This document shows positions 9,792 through 19,912 of a stretch of DNA of 27,823 bases, in pieces. The notes beneath the pieces are model-generated. The model was not told where the DNA came from. It searched no databases and was given only the letters and a program-made list of their open reading frames with translations. Both the position numbers and the translations under genes were made by a program. The stretch covers positions 673,824-701,646 of the forward strand of contig PBKG01000006.1 in assembly GCA_002722095.1 (NCBI GenBank), in the 5' to 3' direction. Numbering within the stretch: the stretch's first letter is position 1; every line of letters starts with the position of its first letter. The DNA comes from Rhodospirillaceae bacterium (lineage in GTDB: Bacteria > Pseudomonadota > Alphaproteobacteria > UBA8366).

Positions 9792-11207
9792 TTAATTAGT
9801 AGCACCAGCCCTGGTCTGTTGGAAAAGCGATAGGCCACGCAACAGATCCAGTGCGCGTGAAAGTTGGTAATCCTCGACTTTTGGACGTTTTGCCACAGGC
9901 TTGGATTTGTCCGGCTTCGATTTTTCTTCTTTCTTCTCGACGCTCTTGTCCGTTTCGGGCTTTTTCTCTTCATCCGATTTCTCGGGTGATTCCTTAACCT
10001 TTTCCTTGGATTCCTCTTCATTCTTGAGTGAATTCCTGAGGTTCGCTTCGCTGCGGCGGCGCGGACGGTCGATAATTTCAAGCTTGGCTTGCTTGACCGA
10101 AATGTCCGGATTGATTCCCTTTGCCTGGATCGATCTGCCACTCGGCGTGTAGTAGCGCTGCGTGGTCATCTTAATCGCCCCGCTTTGGCCAAGCGGGATG
10201 ATTGTTTGCACGGAGCCTTTGCCAAATGACTTGGTGCCAAGCACGATCGCCCGGCGATGATCCTGCAGGGCGCCGGCGACAATCTCTGATGCCGACGCGG
10301 AACCGCCATTGATCAGCACAACCAAGGGCAAGCCACCGGTTACATCGCCCTTTGTGGCTTGGAAGCGCTGTGCGGATTCTTCGTGTCGGCCGCGTGTCGA
10401 GACGATTTCGCCTTGATTGAGAAAAACATTGCTGACGTTAACCGCCTGTTCCAGGAGACCGCCCGGATTATTACGCAGGTCGAGTATGTATCCCTTGATG
10501 TCCTCACCGATTTTCTCTCTCAGCCGTTTGAGCGCCTTTTTTAGTCCCCGTGTGGTCTGTTCGGTGAAACTGGTGATGCGGATATAGCCGACCTTGCCCT
10601 CGGTGCGTGAGCGAACCGATTGAATGCGAATGCTGGCGCGGGTGATGGTTACGTCGAACGGTTTCGCGCCGACACGGCGGATGGTCAAATTAATGTCGGT
10701 ATTAATTCTACCCCGCATTCTTTCGACCGCCTGCGACAGCGACAGCCCGCGCACAGGCTTGCCGTTGAGGTGCGAAATCAAATCACCGGCCTTAAGCCCG
10801 GCACGGAAGGCGGGAGTGTCGTCGATCGGCGAAACTACTCTAACCATGCCCGAATCCCGGTCCATGGTCACTTCAATGCCGAGACCGCCGAACTCGCCCC
10901 GGGTTTGAACTTTCATTTCCTTGAATTTTTTCTTGTTGAGGAAGTTCGAGTGCGGGTCCAAGTGGCCGAGCATGCCTTCGATCGCTGCTTCGATCAGGTC
11001 TTCATCGGAAATTTTCTCGACATAATCGTTCCGAACGCGCTCAAAAACGTCGCCGAACAGCTCGAGCAGCCGATAGGTGTCGGTTTTGTCTTTCGGTTCC
11101 GCGCTCGAGACCGGCGTGGCGCCGACCAACAACGCGCTCAAGATCACAATTAGGCCGCCCTGTTTGCGAAGCTTTTTCGCATAACCTGAATTTTTTAAGT
11201 CGATCAC
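9792..11207 (-). CDS. ctpA: C-terminal processing serine protease (S41 family)
   Basis: CtpA-type proteases cleave proteins from their C-terminal end in the periplasm and often control peptidoglycan hydrolases. I take GTG 11205-11207 as start because AAGGA lies six bases upstream; ATG 11237 is possible but lacks such a site. The 471 residues comprise a signal peptide (about 1-36, GGLIVILSALLVGATPVSSA), an N-terminal helical region, a PDZ domain (about 105-195, GEFGGLGIEV and AGLKAGDLISHLNGK), and the S41 core with catalytic S305 (NGGSASASE), K330 (GTKSFGKGSVQ) and Q334. A very Lys/Glu-rich low-complexity tail (about 385-440) precedes the end. It sits between the EnvC-like gene and the deacetylase, a conserved alphaproteobacterial trio. 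Confidence 0.95.
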   Translation of the reverse strand: MIDLKNSGYAKKLRKQGGLIVILSALLVGATPVSSAEPKDKTDTYRLLELFGDVFERVRNDYVEKISDEDLIEAAIEGMLGHLDPHSNFLNKKKFKEMKVQTRGEFGGLGIEVTMDRDSGMVRVVSPIDDTPAFRAGLKAGDLISHLNGKPVRGLSLSQAVERMRGRINTDINLTIRRVGAKPFDVTITRASIRIQSVRSRTEGKVGYIRITSFTEQTTRGLKKALKRLREKIGEDIKGYILDLRNNPGGLLEQAVNVSNVFLNQGEIVSTRGRHEESAQRFQATKGDVTGGLPLVVLINGGSASASEIVAGALQDHRRAIVLGTKSFGKGSVQTIIPLGQSGAIKMTTQRYYTPSGRSIQAKGINPDISVKQAKLEIIDRPRRRSEANLRNSLKNEEESKEKVKESPEKSDEEKKPETDKSVEKKEEKSKPDKSKPVAKRPKVEDYQLSRALDLLRGLSLFQQTRAGATN

Positions 11208-11275
11208 TGTCGTTCCTTTCACGCGCTCGAGGCGCATACCCGCCGTCGAAATTTTAACCGCATTCTAGCCCAGCC

Positions 11276-12478
11276 TTAGCCACGTCGGCGACCGGTTTTA
11301 TAGGCCACCCATGGTAATGGGTTAACCGGTTGGCCCCGACGTCGTAACTCCAAATATAATTGGGGCTTTTTGCCCGCAATTCCAGCCATTGATCCTATAG
11401 GTTCGCCGGCCAGCAACCATTGCCCGATAGTGCTGTCCAGCCGCCCGAGCCCCGCCAACAGCGTATGGTAGCCACCGCGATGCTCGATAATCAATATCTG
11501 TCCGTATCCTCGAAACGGTCCGGCAAACACCACTTTCCCATCGAATGGGGCGACTACCTGGGCGCCGGTGCGGGCGGTGATGGTAAGGCCTTTTGCGGTA
11601 TTCCCGTAGCCGGTGCTCTGACCATAGGATTTGATGACCCTTCCGCGTACCGGAAGCCGTACGCCGCCTCGTCGCGGAAAACTGCGGATGGCGATAGGTC
11701 CTTTGTGTTTTGGTGGCTGAACCGTCCCGGGGCGGGCCGGAGCGGGCGATTGTTTGCCAAGCGAACCGAATAGCTCGCGCAATGAACGTGCCCGTGCGGT
11801 CAATTGTGCTACCCGCTTCGCGATGCGTTGTTTTTCGACGTCGGTCAGGCGCCGGAGAGATGCTTTTCGCGAAACCAAGGCGCGCATCTTGCGGCGCTCG
11901 TTTTCAAGCGCGTCGGTCGCAGCTTTCAATTGTTCGAACTGAGCAAGGATATCCGCTTGCACCCGACCAAGAGCCGCGATTTCCTCCTGTAAGCTGTGTG
12001 CTCGCGATTGAATTTGCGGCACGGCGGCGCGTAGCAAGGTAGCGCTGCGGACAACTTGGATCGGTTTGCCGGGTGCCAGCAAAAGTGATTCAGGCGGATT
12101 TCGAGCGAGGCGTTCCATCGCCGCTAAAGTGCCCTGCATTTGTTTGTGGCTTTCGCGCAGCTTGTCTCGCCGGCGGTCGGCTTCTTTGTTGAGTTCGTTC
12201 AGCTTTTCCTCAAGGCGCGTCATATGCGCCTCCTGCTCCTGCACAGCGCGAGCCGCTGCGATCATTTGATCGCGCAGTCCGGCCAATTCGGAGTTAATGA
12301 TTTTGCTTCGCTTTTCGAGAGAGCGTTGACGCTCGCGATCGGTGGCGATGTCGCCTTCGATTTTTTTGAGCTCGCGGGTGTTTTGCGCATCGCTCGGAAG
12401 CGCATTCCCTATAAGCAGGGCTGCGCTCAGCGCGCTGGCATAAAAGCCTTTCAGCCTACGCTTAACCCGCGGCGGCAT
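11276..12478 (-). CDS. EnvC-like murein hydrolase activator (degenerate LytM domain)
   Basis: EnvC-type proteins activate N-acetylmuramoyl-L-alanine amidases at the division site rather than cutting peptidoglycan themselves. The 400-residue protein has a signal peptide ending near residue 31 (SALLIGNALPSDAQ), long coiled coils (about 34-110 and 160-240), a Pro-rich linker, and a C-terminal M23/LytM fold (about 265-395). The zinc ligands of active M23 enzymes are missing: the usual H-x3-D region reads NTAKGLTITA, and the HxH motif is replaced by LYLELRRRGQPVNP, as in E. coli EnvC (LYFEIRRQGQAVNP). This supports a non-enzymatic activator. The start overlaps the 3' end of gpmI by 17 bases. Partner amidases are not in the window. 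Confidence 0.93.
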   Translation of the reverse strand: MPPRVKRRLKGFYASALSAALLIGNALPSDAQNTRELKKIEGDIATDRERQRSLEKRSKIINSELAGLRDQMIAAARAVQEQEAHMTRLEEKLNELNKEADRRRDKLRESHKQMQGTLAAMERLARNPPESLLLAPGKPIQVVRSATLLRAAVPQIQSRAHSLQEEIAALGRVQADILAQFEQLKAATDALENERRKMRALVSRKASLRRLTDVEKQRIAKRVAQLTARARSLRELFGSLGKQSPAPARPGTVQPPKHKGPIAIRSFPRRGGVRLPVRGRVIKSYGQSTGYGNTAKGLTITARTGAQVVAPFDGKVVFAGPFRGYGQILIIEHRGGYHTLLAGLGRLDSTIGQWLLAGEPIGSMAGIAGKKPQLYLELRRRGQPVNPLPWVAYKTGRRRG

Positions 12479-14018
12479 GCACGCTTGCCAACTGCACCAA
12501 AGACTTTCCTGTCATTTCCGCCGGCATCTCGACCCCCATAAGATCGAGCAGTGTTGGCGACACATCGGCAAGTTTGCCGTTTGCGAGCTGCGCTGCGGAT
12601 AGGCCATCGCCCACCAGCAGGACGGGAACCGGATTTAGCGTATGTGCAGTATGGGGTCCGCCGGTTGCCGTATCGAGCATGGTTTCCGCGTTGCCGTGAT
12701 CCGCTGTAACCAGCATGGCTCCGCCAACCTTCCTGACCGCCGATTCGACCTGACCGAGGCCTTCGTCGACGGCTTCCACCGCAGCTATCGCCGCCTCGAG
12801 GACGCCGGTGTGCCCTACCATGTCGGGATTAGCAAAATTAACCAGGACAAAGTCGTACTTCTCGGATTCGATTGCCGCGACCAGTTTTTCCGTTACTTCA
12901 GCAGCGGACATTTCCGGTTGAAGGTCGTAGGTCGCGACCTTGGGTGAGGGGACGAGGATTCGATCCTCACCGTCAAAGGTTTTTTCCTCGCCGCCGTTAA
13001 AGAAAAAAGTGACGTGAGGATACTTTTCCGTTTCGGCGATCCGAAGCTGTTTCAACCCGGCACTGGCAACCACTTCGCCCATAACTTTTTCAAGTTTCTG
13101 CGACGGGAAAAGTGTTTTTAGAAATGGATTGAGTGCGTCGGAATATTCGACCATTCCGACCTTGTCAGAGAATGAAACGATCCTGTTTCGGTCGAAACCG
13201 TCGAACGCACCATCGAGGAGCGCAGTTAAAATTTCACGCGCACGATCGGCGCGGAAGTTGGCGAAGATCAATCCGTCACCGTCGCGCATGCCGTCATAGG
13301 AGCCGATCGCCGTCGGCAGAATAAATTCGTCGGTGACGCCATTCTGATAAGAGGCTTCGATAGCGGCCAACGGATCGTCGGCTTTTTCGCCAAACCCGTC
13401 GACCATCAGCGCATAAGCCTGTTCGACGCGGTCCCAGCGTTTATCCCGGTCCATGGCGAAATAGCGCCCGCAAAGGGTTGCGATATTGGCCTCCGGCAAC
13501 TCGGCGAGAAAGTCTTCGAGAAATGATTTGCCGCTTTCCGGCGGCGTATCGCGGCCGTCGACGAATAGATGAAGGACGACCTCGGCACCCTCCGCCTCTA
13601 GTATGCGTGCCAACGCGATAACGTGGCTTTGATGGGCATGGACGCCACCGGAGCCCAGCAATCCGGCAAGGTGGATGCGCCCTCCATTTTGCCCAACGGT
13701 TTCCGCCAGTGCGGCCAGTTTCTCGTTGTTGGCGAGCGAGCCGTCCTCGATCGCCTGATCGATGCGGGGTAGGTCCTGCATCACCACGCGGCCGGCGCCG
13801 AGATTCATGTGCCCGACTTCTGAGTTGCCCATTTGCCCGTCGGGAAGCCCCACATGGCGTTCCGACGCGTTGAGCTGGCACTGCGGCGAACTCGCCTTCA
13901 ACCGGTCCCAGACTGGCGTTTTCGCCAAGGCGATAGCGTTGTGATCGGTTTCCGCTCGTTTGCCCCAGCCGTCAAGAATACACAGCACCACCGGGCGAAT
14001 TTTAGCTTTCTCGGTCAT
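12462..14018 (-). CDS. gpmI: 2,3-bisphosphoglycerate-independent phosphoglycerate mutase
   Basis: This enzyme interconverts 3- and 2-phosphoglycerate in glycolysis and gluconeogenesis using two metal ions (usually Mn) and a phosphoserine intermediate. The 518 residues are normal for the family. Visible motifs are VVLCILDGWG (metal-binding D16), GLPDGQMGNSEVGHMNLGAGR with the catalytic Ser66, HLFVDGRDTPPESG, GRYFAMDRDKRWDR, FANFRADRAREI, VNFANPDMVGHTG and VTADHGNAE. The gene is intact. It follows rlmH after 88 bases in which I see no clear signal. Confidence 0.98.
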   Translation of the reverse strand: MTEKAKIRPVVLCILDGWGKRAETDHNAIALAKTPVWDRLKASSPQCQLNASERHVGLPDGQMGNSEVGHMNLGAGRVVMQDLPRIDQAIEDGSLANNEKLAALAETVGQNGGRIHLAGLLGSGGVHAHQSHVIALARILEAEGAEVVLHLFVDGRDTPPESGKSFLEDFLAELPEANIATLCGRYFAMDRDKRWDRVEQAYALMVDGFGEKADDPLAAIEASYQNGVTDEFILPTAIGSYDGMRDGDGLIFANFRADRAREILTALLDGAFDGFDRNRIVSFSDKVGMVEYSDALNPFLKTLFPSQKLEKVMGEVVASAGLKQLRIAETEKYPHVTFFFNGGEEKTFDGEDRILVPSPKVATYDLQPEMSAAEVTEKLVAAIESEKYDFVLVNFANPDMVGHTGVLEAAIAAVEAVDEGLGQVESAVRKVGGAMLVTADHGNAETMLDTATGGPHTAHTLNPVPVLLVGDGLSAAQLANGKLADVSPTLLDLMGVEMPAEMTGKSLVQLASVHAAAG

Positions 14019-14106
14019 GACGTTCGGCTCGATAAATTAGTGGTGATCTCCGCAGGCAAGACTACTCGCTTTCGCTCCATGAGCAATAAGTTTGTCGTCC
14101 GACGAT

Positions 14107-14568
14107 CTAACCTCGACGGTGATAGGGGTGACCGGCGAGAATTGTTTCCGCGCGGTAAAGCTGTTCCGCTAACATCGGGCGCACCAGCATATGGGGCCAA
14201 GTCGCAGCACCGAATGACATGACCAAGTCTGCGCGACGACGTAAGTCATCGGTCAGGCCGTCGGCGCCCCCTATCAGAAAGACAAAGCTGGAGCGGCCAT
14301 CGGATTGCCAGCTGCCGATTTTTCGGGCGAATTCATTGCTCGTAAGTGCCTTGCCTTTTTCGTCGAGCGCGACGGTGATCGCGCCGTCGGGAATCGCCTC
14401 GGCCAACAGGGCGGACTCTTTGGTTTTGCGCTGGGACTCGTTTGTTTTCCCCTTAAGGTCCAATTCCTTAAGCTCGACCGCCCAGCGCGATCGCTCGATA
14501 TAGGTCTGAAAGAGGTCGCGCTCTGGCCCGGCACGAAAGCGGCCAATGGCGGCGATTAAGATACGCAT
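14107..14568 (-). CDS. rlmH: 23S rRNA pseudouridine-1915 N3-methyltransferase
   Basis: RlmH is a SPOUT-class methyltransferase that methylates pseudouridine 1915 of 23S rRNA, in helix 69, using S-adenosylmethionine on the assembled ribosome. The 153-residue product shows the family features: RILIAAIGRFRAGPERDLFQTYIER at the start, VALDEKGKALTSNEFA, the cofactor-knot segment FLIGGADGL (about 97-105), and the C-terminal ML-x-EQLYRA-x-x-I-x-x-x-PYHRRG. It begins 14 bases after the rsfS stop, in the order usual for many bacteria. Confidence 0.97.
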   Translation of the reverse strand: MRILIAAIGRFRAGPERDLFQTYIERSRWAVELKELDLKGKTNESQRKTKESALLAEAIPDGAITVALDEKGKALTSNEFARKIGSWQSDGRSSFVFLIGGADGLTDDLRRRADLVMSFGAATWPHMLVRPMLAEQLYRAETILAGHPYHRRG

Positions 14569-14582
14569 AGGCTAGGGATGCG

Positions 14583-14984
14583 CTAAGGCGCGGCCGCCGG
14601 TTCGGGTGCATCGCCGCCGAACCCGTCAAACTCATCCAATGCCTCGTCCCACAACCGTTCGATTTTGTAGAATTCCCGTACTTCGGGGCGAAACAGGTGA
14701 ACAATGACGTCACCCACGTCGACCAGCACCCAGTCGCAATGCTGTTCGCCTTCGACCTTGGTGTTTTTATGGCCCGCTTTGCGCAAGCCTCGCCTCAAAT
14801 GGTCGGTCATTGCGCCCACATGGCGGCTCGAACTGCCGGATGCCACGACCATGAAATCCGCCAGGCTGGTTTTACCTGCCAGATCAATGGTGACCAAATC
14901 GATGGCTTTGTCGTTTTCGAGGGTGTTCTGGACGAATTCGAGAAGTTTTTCGCAGTCAAGCGTCTGCCGGATTTTGCTGACTAT
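14583..14984 (-). CDS. rsfS: Ribosomal silencing factor RsfS (start codon unusual)
   Basis: RsfS (RsfA/Iojap) binds ribosomal protein L14 and blocks joining of the subunits when nutrients run low. The conserved core reads VTIDLAGKTSLADFMVVASG, SSRHVGAM, CDWVLVDVGDVIVHLFRPEVREFY and LERLW-like IERLWDE. The first normal start, TTG 14897, would cut off about 22 residues that align with the E. coli N-terminus (here LLEFVQNTLENDKAID). Between that TTG and the in-frame TAG at 15021-15023 there is no ATG, GTG, TTG or CTG. A strong site GGAGAGG sits eight bases before ATA 14982-14984, so I give that as the likely start (133 residues). The identity is sure; the start is not. Confidence 0.9.
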   Translation of the reverse strand: MVSKIRQTLDCEKLLEFVQNTLENDKAIDLVTIDLAGKTSLADFMVVASGSSSRHVGAMTDHLRRGLRKAGHKNTKVEGEQHCDWVLVDVGDVIVHLFRPEVREFYKIERLWDEALDEFDGFGGDAPEPAAAP

Positions 14985-15072
14985 GGTTTGATCCTCTCCA
15001 ATCGGTTTTAGACCTTCGGTCTATCACTAGCGACCGAACTCAAGTTGCGATTTCGTACGCGTTTTGGCCTTT

Positions 15073-15693
15073 TTATGCCTTCTTGCGGGCTTTTCTCTGT
15101 TTCCGGCGAGACCGAATTTCCGTTGACGAGATCGGTTCCAAAGGTGTGTGCAAAAACACCCATGCCGGCGGTGCCGTGTCGGCCAATAGCGACGATTGTC
15201 GCTCCTTCAGGCGGGCTTTGCGGAACCGTTCCGCTGCTAACCCTCCCAAGGCTCTATGAGAATAAGATGGTCGCGTGAAAACCGCAACGGGAATGGAATT
15301 GAAGATTTTTTCCCAGCGGCGCCAATCGGGCATTTGCTTTAAGTTGTCAGCGCCAATCAGCCAGACGAACCGCCGATCGGAAAAACGCTGTTGTATTTTG
15401 GCGATGGTGTCGACGGAATATTGAGTGCCCATTTCGCTTTCCAGATTGTTAACCCAGATTCGCGGATGTGCGGCTACTTCGATTGCGGAGTCGAAGCGCT
15501 TTTCCAGCTTTTCCATACCCTTAGAGGGTTTCAGCGGATTTTGCGGTGAGACCAGCCACCACACAGCGTCCAAATTCAGGCGCTTCATCGCCTCGACGCT
15601 GATCAATCGGTGGCCGCGGTGAGCCGGGTTGAAGGATCCGCCCAACAGCCCTACTCGTCGACCGGGAAACGGGATGCGGCAACTTTGTGACAT
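15073..15693 (-). CDS. nadD: Nicotinate-mononucleotide adenylyltransferase
   Basis: NadD joins nicotinate mononucleotide and ATP to form deamido-NAD, the penultimate step of NAD synthesis. With ATG 15693 as start the product is 206 residues, the usual size. The nucleotidyltransferase motif is GGSFNPAHRGH (residues 18-28), WWLVSPQNPLK is the substrate-loop segment, FVWLIGADNL follows, and the C-terminal motif is ISSTEIRSR. A TTG at 15786 would add 31 unconserved residues and has no ribosome-binding site, so I reject it. The tail is very basic (RRKQRKARKKA). It precedes rsfS, a common pairing. Confidence 0.96.
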   Translation of the reverse strand: MSQSCRIPFPGRRVGLLGGSFNPAHRGHRLISVEAMKRLNLDAVWWLVSPQNPLKPSKGMEKLEKRFDSAIEVAAHPRIWVNNLESEMGTQYSVDTIAKIQQRFSDRRFVWLIGADNLKQMPDWRRWEKIFNSIPVAVFTRPSYSHRALGGLAAERFRKARLKERQSSLLADTAPPAWVFLHTPLEPISSTEIRSRRKQRKARKKA

Positions 15694-15789
15694 TTCGGTC
15701 TCGCTCGCGGGCCCTTGGGGCCAGAATCGCTTCAATTCACCGGATGCGGGGCCATTTGGCAAGGATTCTGTGGGTGACGAGCGCAATTG

Positions 15790-15807
15790 TGTGACAAATG
15801 AGTCACA
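15790..15807. repeat. 18-bp inverted repeat, possible operator upstream of nadD
   Basis: TGTGACAAATGAGTCACA has perfect 6-bp arms around a six-base centre, about 100 bases upstream of the nadD ATG. It looks like CRP-type sites, but the TGTGA and TCACA boxes are eight bases apart instead of six. The binding factor is unknown. Confidence 0.3.
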
Positions 15808-15981
15808 TCGTTTGGAAGAGTACGGGCTCAGATGACGATTTGATTTGAACCGACGTCGCCTTCTTTTTACTCAAAGGGGGTAGATTGAGTTCACCTATTG
15901 GGGTGGCTAACAGTCGAAAGAATGTGCTGAGGGGATGTAAATTCGTTATATAATTTAAAAAATTAACGATCTCAGTTTAAG

Positions 15982-16018
15982 AAAATCCCTTCCGACGTTA
16001 TGTCGGGAGGGGTTTTTC
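15982..16018. terminator. Bidirectional intrinsic terminator after proA
   Basis: Arms CCCTTCCGAC (15987-15996) and GTCGGGAGGG (16002-16011) form a ten-pair stem with one G-T pair around the loop GTTAT. On the - strand it is followed by ATTTTCTT, so it can end the obgE-proB-proA transcript. On the + strand five T residues (16013-16017) follow, although no + strand gene precedes it. Confidence 0.85.
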
Positions 16019-16100
16019 TTTGTCGCTTGCGAATTCCCTATCTGTCTGGAAACAATTGTAGAGGTTCTGTCGCCCGTGTGCTGCCTGTTGGACGCGCAGG

Positions 16101-17381
16101 TTATGGCCGGGTCTGACCGTCTCCGCGGACGAGATATTTGTAACTCGTCAATTGTTCCGCCCCCACCGGGCCTCGCGCATGAAGCTTGCCGGTGGCGATA
16201 CCGATCTCCGCACCCATGCCGAATTCCCCGCCATCCGCGAATTGGGTAGATGCGTTATGCAAAACGATGCCGCTATCGATACCGTCGAGAAATTTCTCTG
16301 CGGCCCCGTCGTCTTCGGTAATGATCGATTCCGTGTGATTGGAGCCATAGCGGTTGATATGGGCCACGGCTTCGTCCACGTCGTCTACCAGTTTGACCGA
16401 AATGATCTTATCGAGATATTCCGTTGCCCAGTCCTCTTCGTTGGCCGCCTCTATACGGGAATCGATTTTCTGCGATCCCGAATCGCCTCGCACCGAACAA
16501 CCACCGGCGGCTAAATCGTCCACCAGCTGCGGAAGAATATTTGCAGCCACCTCGCGGTCCACCAATAGTGATTCCGCGGCGCCGCAAATACCGGGCCTGC
16601 GAAGCTTGGCGTTGTAGGTGACTTGGCGGGCCATATCCGGATTTGCTTGTGCATGAATATAAACGTGGCAGTTGCCGATCAGATGCGCGAGCGTGGGGAC
16701 CTTTGATTCCGTCATCACCCGCTCGGTCAACGATTGCCCGCCGCGGGGCACGATGATGTCGATCAGACCGACCGATTTCAGCATTTCTCCGACCGCGGCC
16801 CGGTCGCGGGTCGGGATCAGTTGGATCGCGTCCGCCGGTAGGCCGGCCGCTTCGAGACCTTGCTGCAGGCATTGGGCGATTTTGCCGGACGAATGCAGAC
16901 TTTCCGAGCCACCTCGTAATACGGCTGCATTGCCGGACTTGAGGCAAAGCCCGCCCGCATCGGCGGTCACATTGGGTCGGCTTTCATAAATGATACCGAT
17001 GACGCCGAGCGGTACGCTGACGCGGGAAATTCTCAGTCCATTGGGCCGGTCCCACTCACCGAGGGTCTTGCCGAGCGGATCTGGTAGGTCGGCGACGGTT
17101 TCGAGTCCGGCAGCCATGGCTTCGATGCGCTCATCGTCCAGTGCCAGCCGGTCCAGCATCGCATCGTTCAAACCTTTGTCTCGCCCGAATGCCATATCCT
17201 TCGCGTTTTCCGCCTTCAGCGCGTCGGCATCGTTGCGGATCGCGGCCGCGGCTTCCCTTAACGCTTTGTTGCGGGTGTCGTTGTCGGCGGTGGCAAGCTC
17301 GCGGGTTGCCGCACGAGCCGCCTCGGCAATGGTGCGGACGGCCGCTGTGATATCGTCGATCTGTTGGGTATCTTCGCTCAT
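16101..17381 (-). CDS. proA: Gamma-glutamyl phosphate reductase
   Basis: ProA reduces gamma-glutamyl phosphate to glutamate semialdehyde with NADPH, the second step of proline synthesis, and works together with ProB. The 426 residues are full length. Typical segments are PLGVIGIIYESRPNVTADAG, LKSGNAAVLRGGSE, the catalytic cysteine C266 in RRPGICGAAE, and the C-terminal STQFADGGEFGMGAEIGI and ARGPVGAEQLTSYKY. It starts 16 bases after the proB stop and ends at a terminator about 90 bases downstream. Confidence 0.98.
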   Translation of the reverse strand: MSEDTQQIDDITAAVRTIAEAARAATRELATADNDTRNKALREAAAAIRNDADALKAENAKDMAFGRDKGLNDAMLDRLALDDERIEAMAAGLETVADLPDPLGKTLGEWDRPNGLRISRVSVPLGVIGIIYESRPNVTADAGGLCLKSGNAAVLRGGSESLHSSGKIAQCLQQGLEAAGLPADAIQLIPTRDRAAVGEMLKSVGLIDIIVPRGGQSLTERVMTESKVPTLAHLIGNCHVYIHAQANPDMARQVTYNAKLRRPGICGAAESLLVDREVAANILPQLVDDLAAGGCSVRGDSGSQKIDSRIEAANEEDWATEYLDKIISVKLVDDVDEAVAHINRYGSNHTESIITEDDGAAEKFLDGIDSGIVLHNASTQFADGGEFGMGAEIGIATGKLHARGPVGAEQLTSYKYLVRGDGQTRP

Positions 17382-17397
17382 TTCTTAACCCAAAACT

Positions 17398-19592
<2,195 letters not shown>

Positions 19593-19594
19593 TC

Positions 19595-19624
19595 AAAAAA
19601 GGGGAACGGCATGCCATTCCCCTT
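19595..19624 (-). terminator. Strong intrinsic terminator between rpmA and obgE
   Basis: Read on the - strand, GGGGAATGG (19622-19614), loop CATG, CCGTTCCCC (19609-19601) form a nine-pair stem with one G-T pair, extendable by two A-T pairs, followed directly by TTTTTT (19600-19595). It should end most rplU-rpmA transcripts just before obgE. Confidence 0.88.
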
Positions 19625-19651
19625 CCAGAAATTATCAGGCGCCGGACCCGC

Positions 19652-19906
19652 CTATTCGGCCGGCTCCACATGCACTGTGGTGCGCGCCTGCGTCTTGTGA
19701 AACTTGACCGTTCCTTCCGCCGTCGCGAACAAGGTGTGATCTTTACCCATGCCCACATTGTCGCCGGGATGCACCTTGGTGCCGCGTTGCCGGATAATGA
19801 TGTTGCCCGGGATCACCGCTTCGCCGCCATACTTCTTGACGCCGAGCCTGCGTCCTTCGGAATCGCGGCCGTTGCGTGAGCTGCCGCCTGCTTTTTTATG
19901 AGCCAT
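19652..19906 (-). CDS. rpmA: 50S ribosomal protein L27
   Basis: L27 reaches the peptidyl transferase centre of the large subunit with its N-terminus. The 84-residue protein begins [20 protein letters not shown] and includes [15 protein letters not shown] and the [10 protein letters not shown] segment, all typical. No N-terminal cleavage extension of the Firmicutes type is present. It starts six bases after the rplU stop and is followed by a strong terminator. Confidence 0.99.
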   Translation of the reverse strand: MAHKKAGGSSRNGRDSEGRRLGVKKYGGEAVIPGNIIIRQRGTKVHPGDNVGMGKDHTLFATAEGTVKFHKTQARTTVHVEPAE

Positions 19907-19912
19907 GGCAGA

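Larger units (their letters stand above)
15694..16100. other. 407-base intergenic region between proA and nadD
   Basis: No convincing protein gene is present. From left to right it holds an 18-bp inverted repeat (15790-15807), an AT-rich stretch with TATAAT on the + strand at 15949-15954, and a strong bidirectional hairpin terminator (15982-16018). A nadD promoter is expected on the - strand but I could not identify one with both elements. Confidence 0.6.

Noticed and set aside
15790..15807. CRP site
   Set aside because: The TGTGA and TCACA boxes are eight bases apart; CRP needs six.
16001..16117. 38-codon + strand ORF starting inside the terminator after proA
   Set aside because: Its start codon lies in the hairpin loop and stem, it has no ribosome-binding site of its own in a usable form, and it runs into proA on the other strand.
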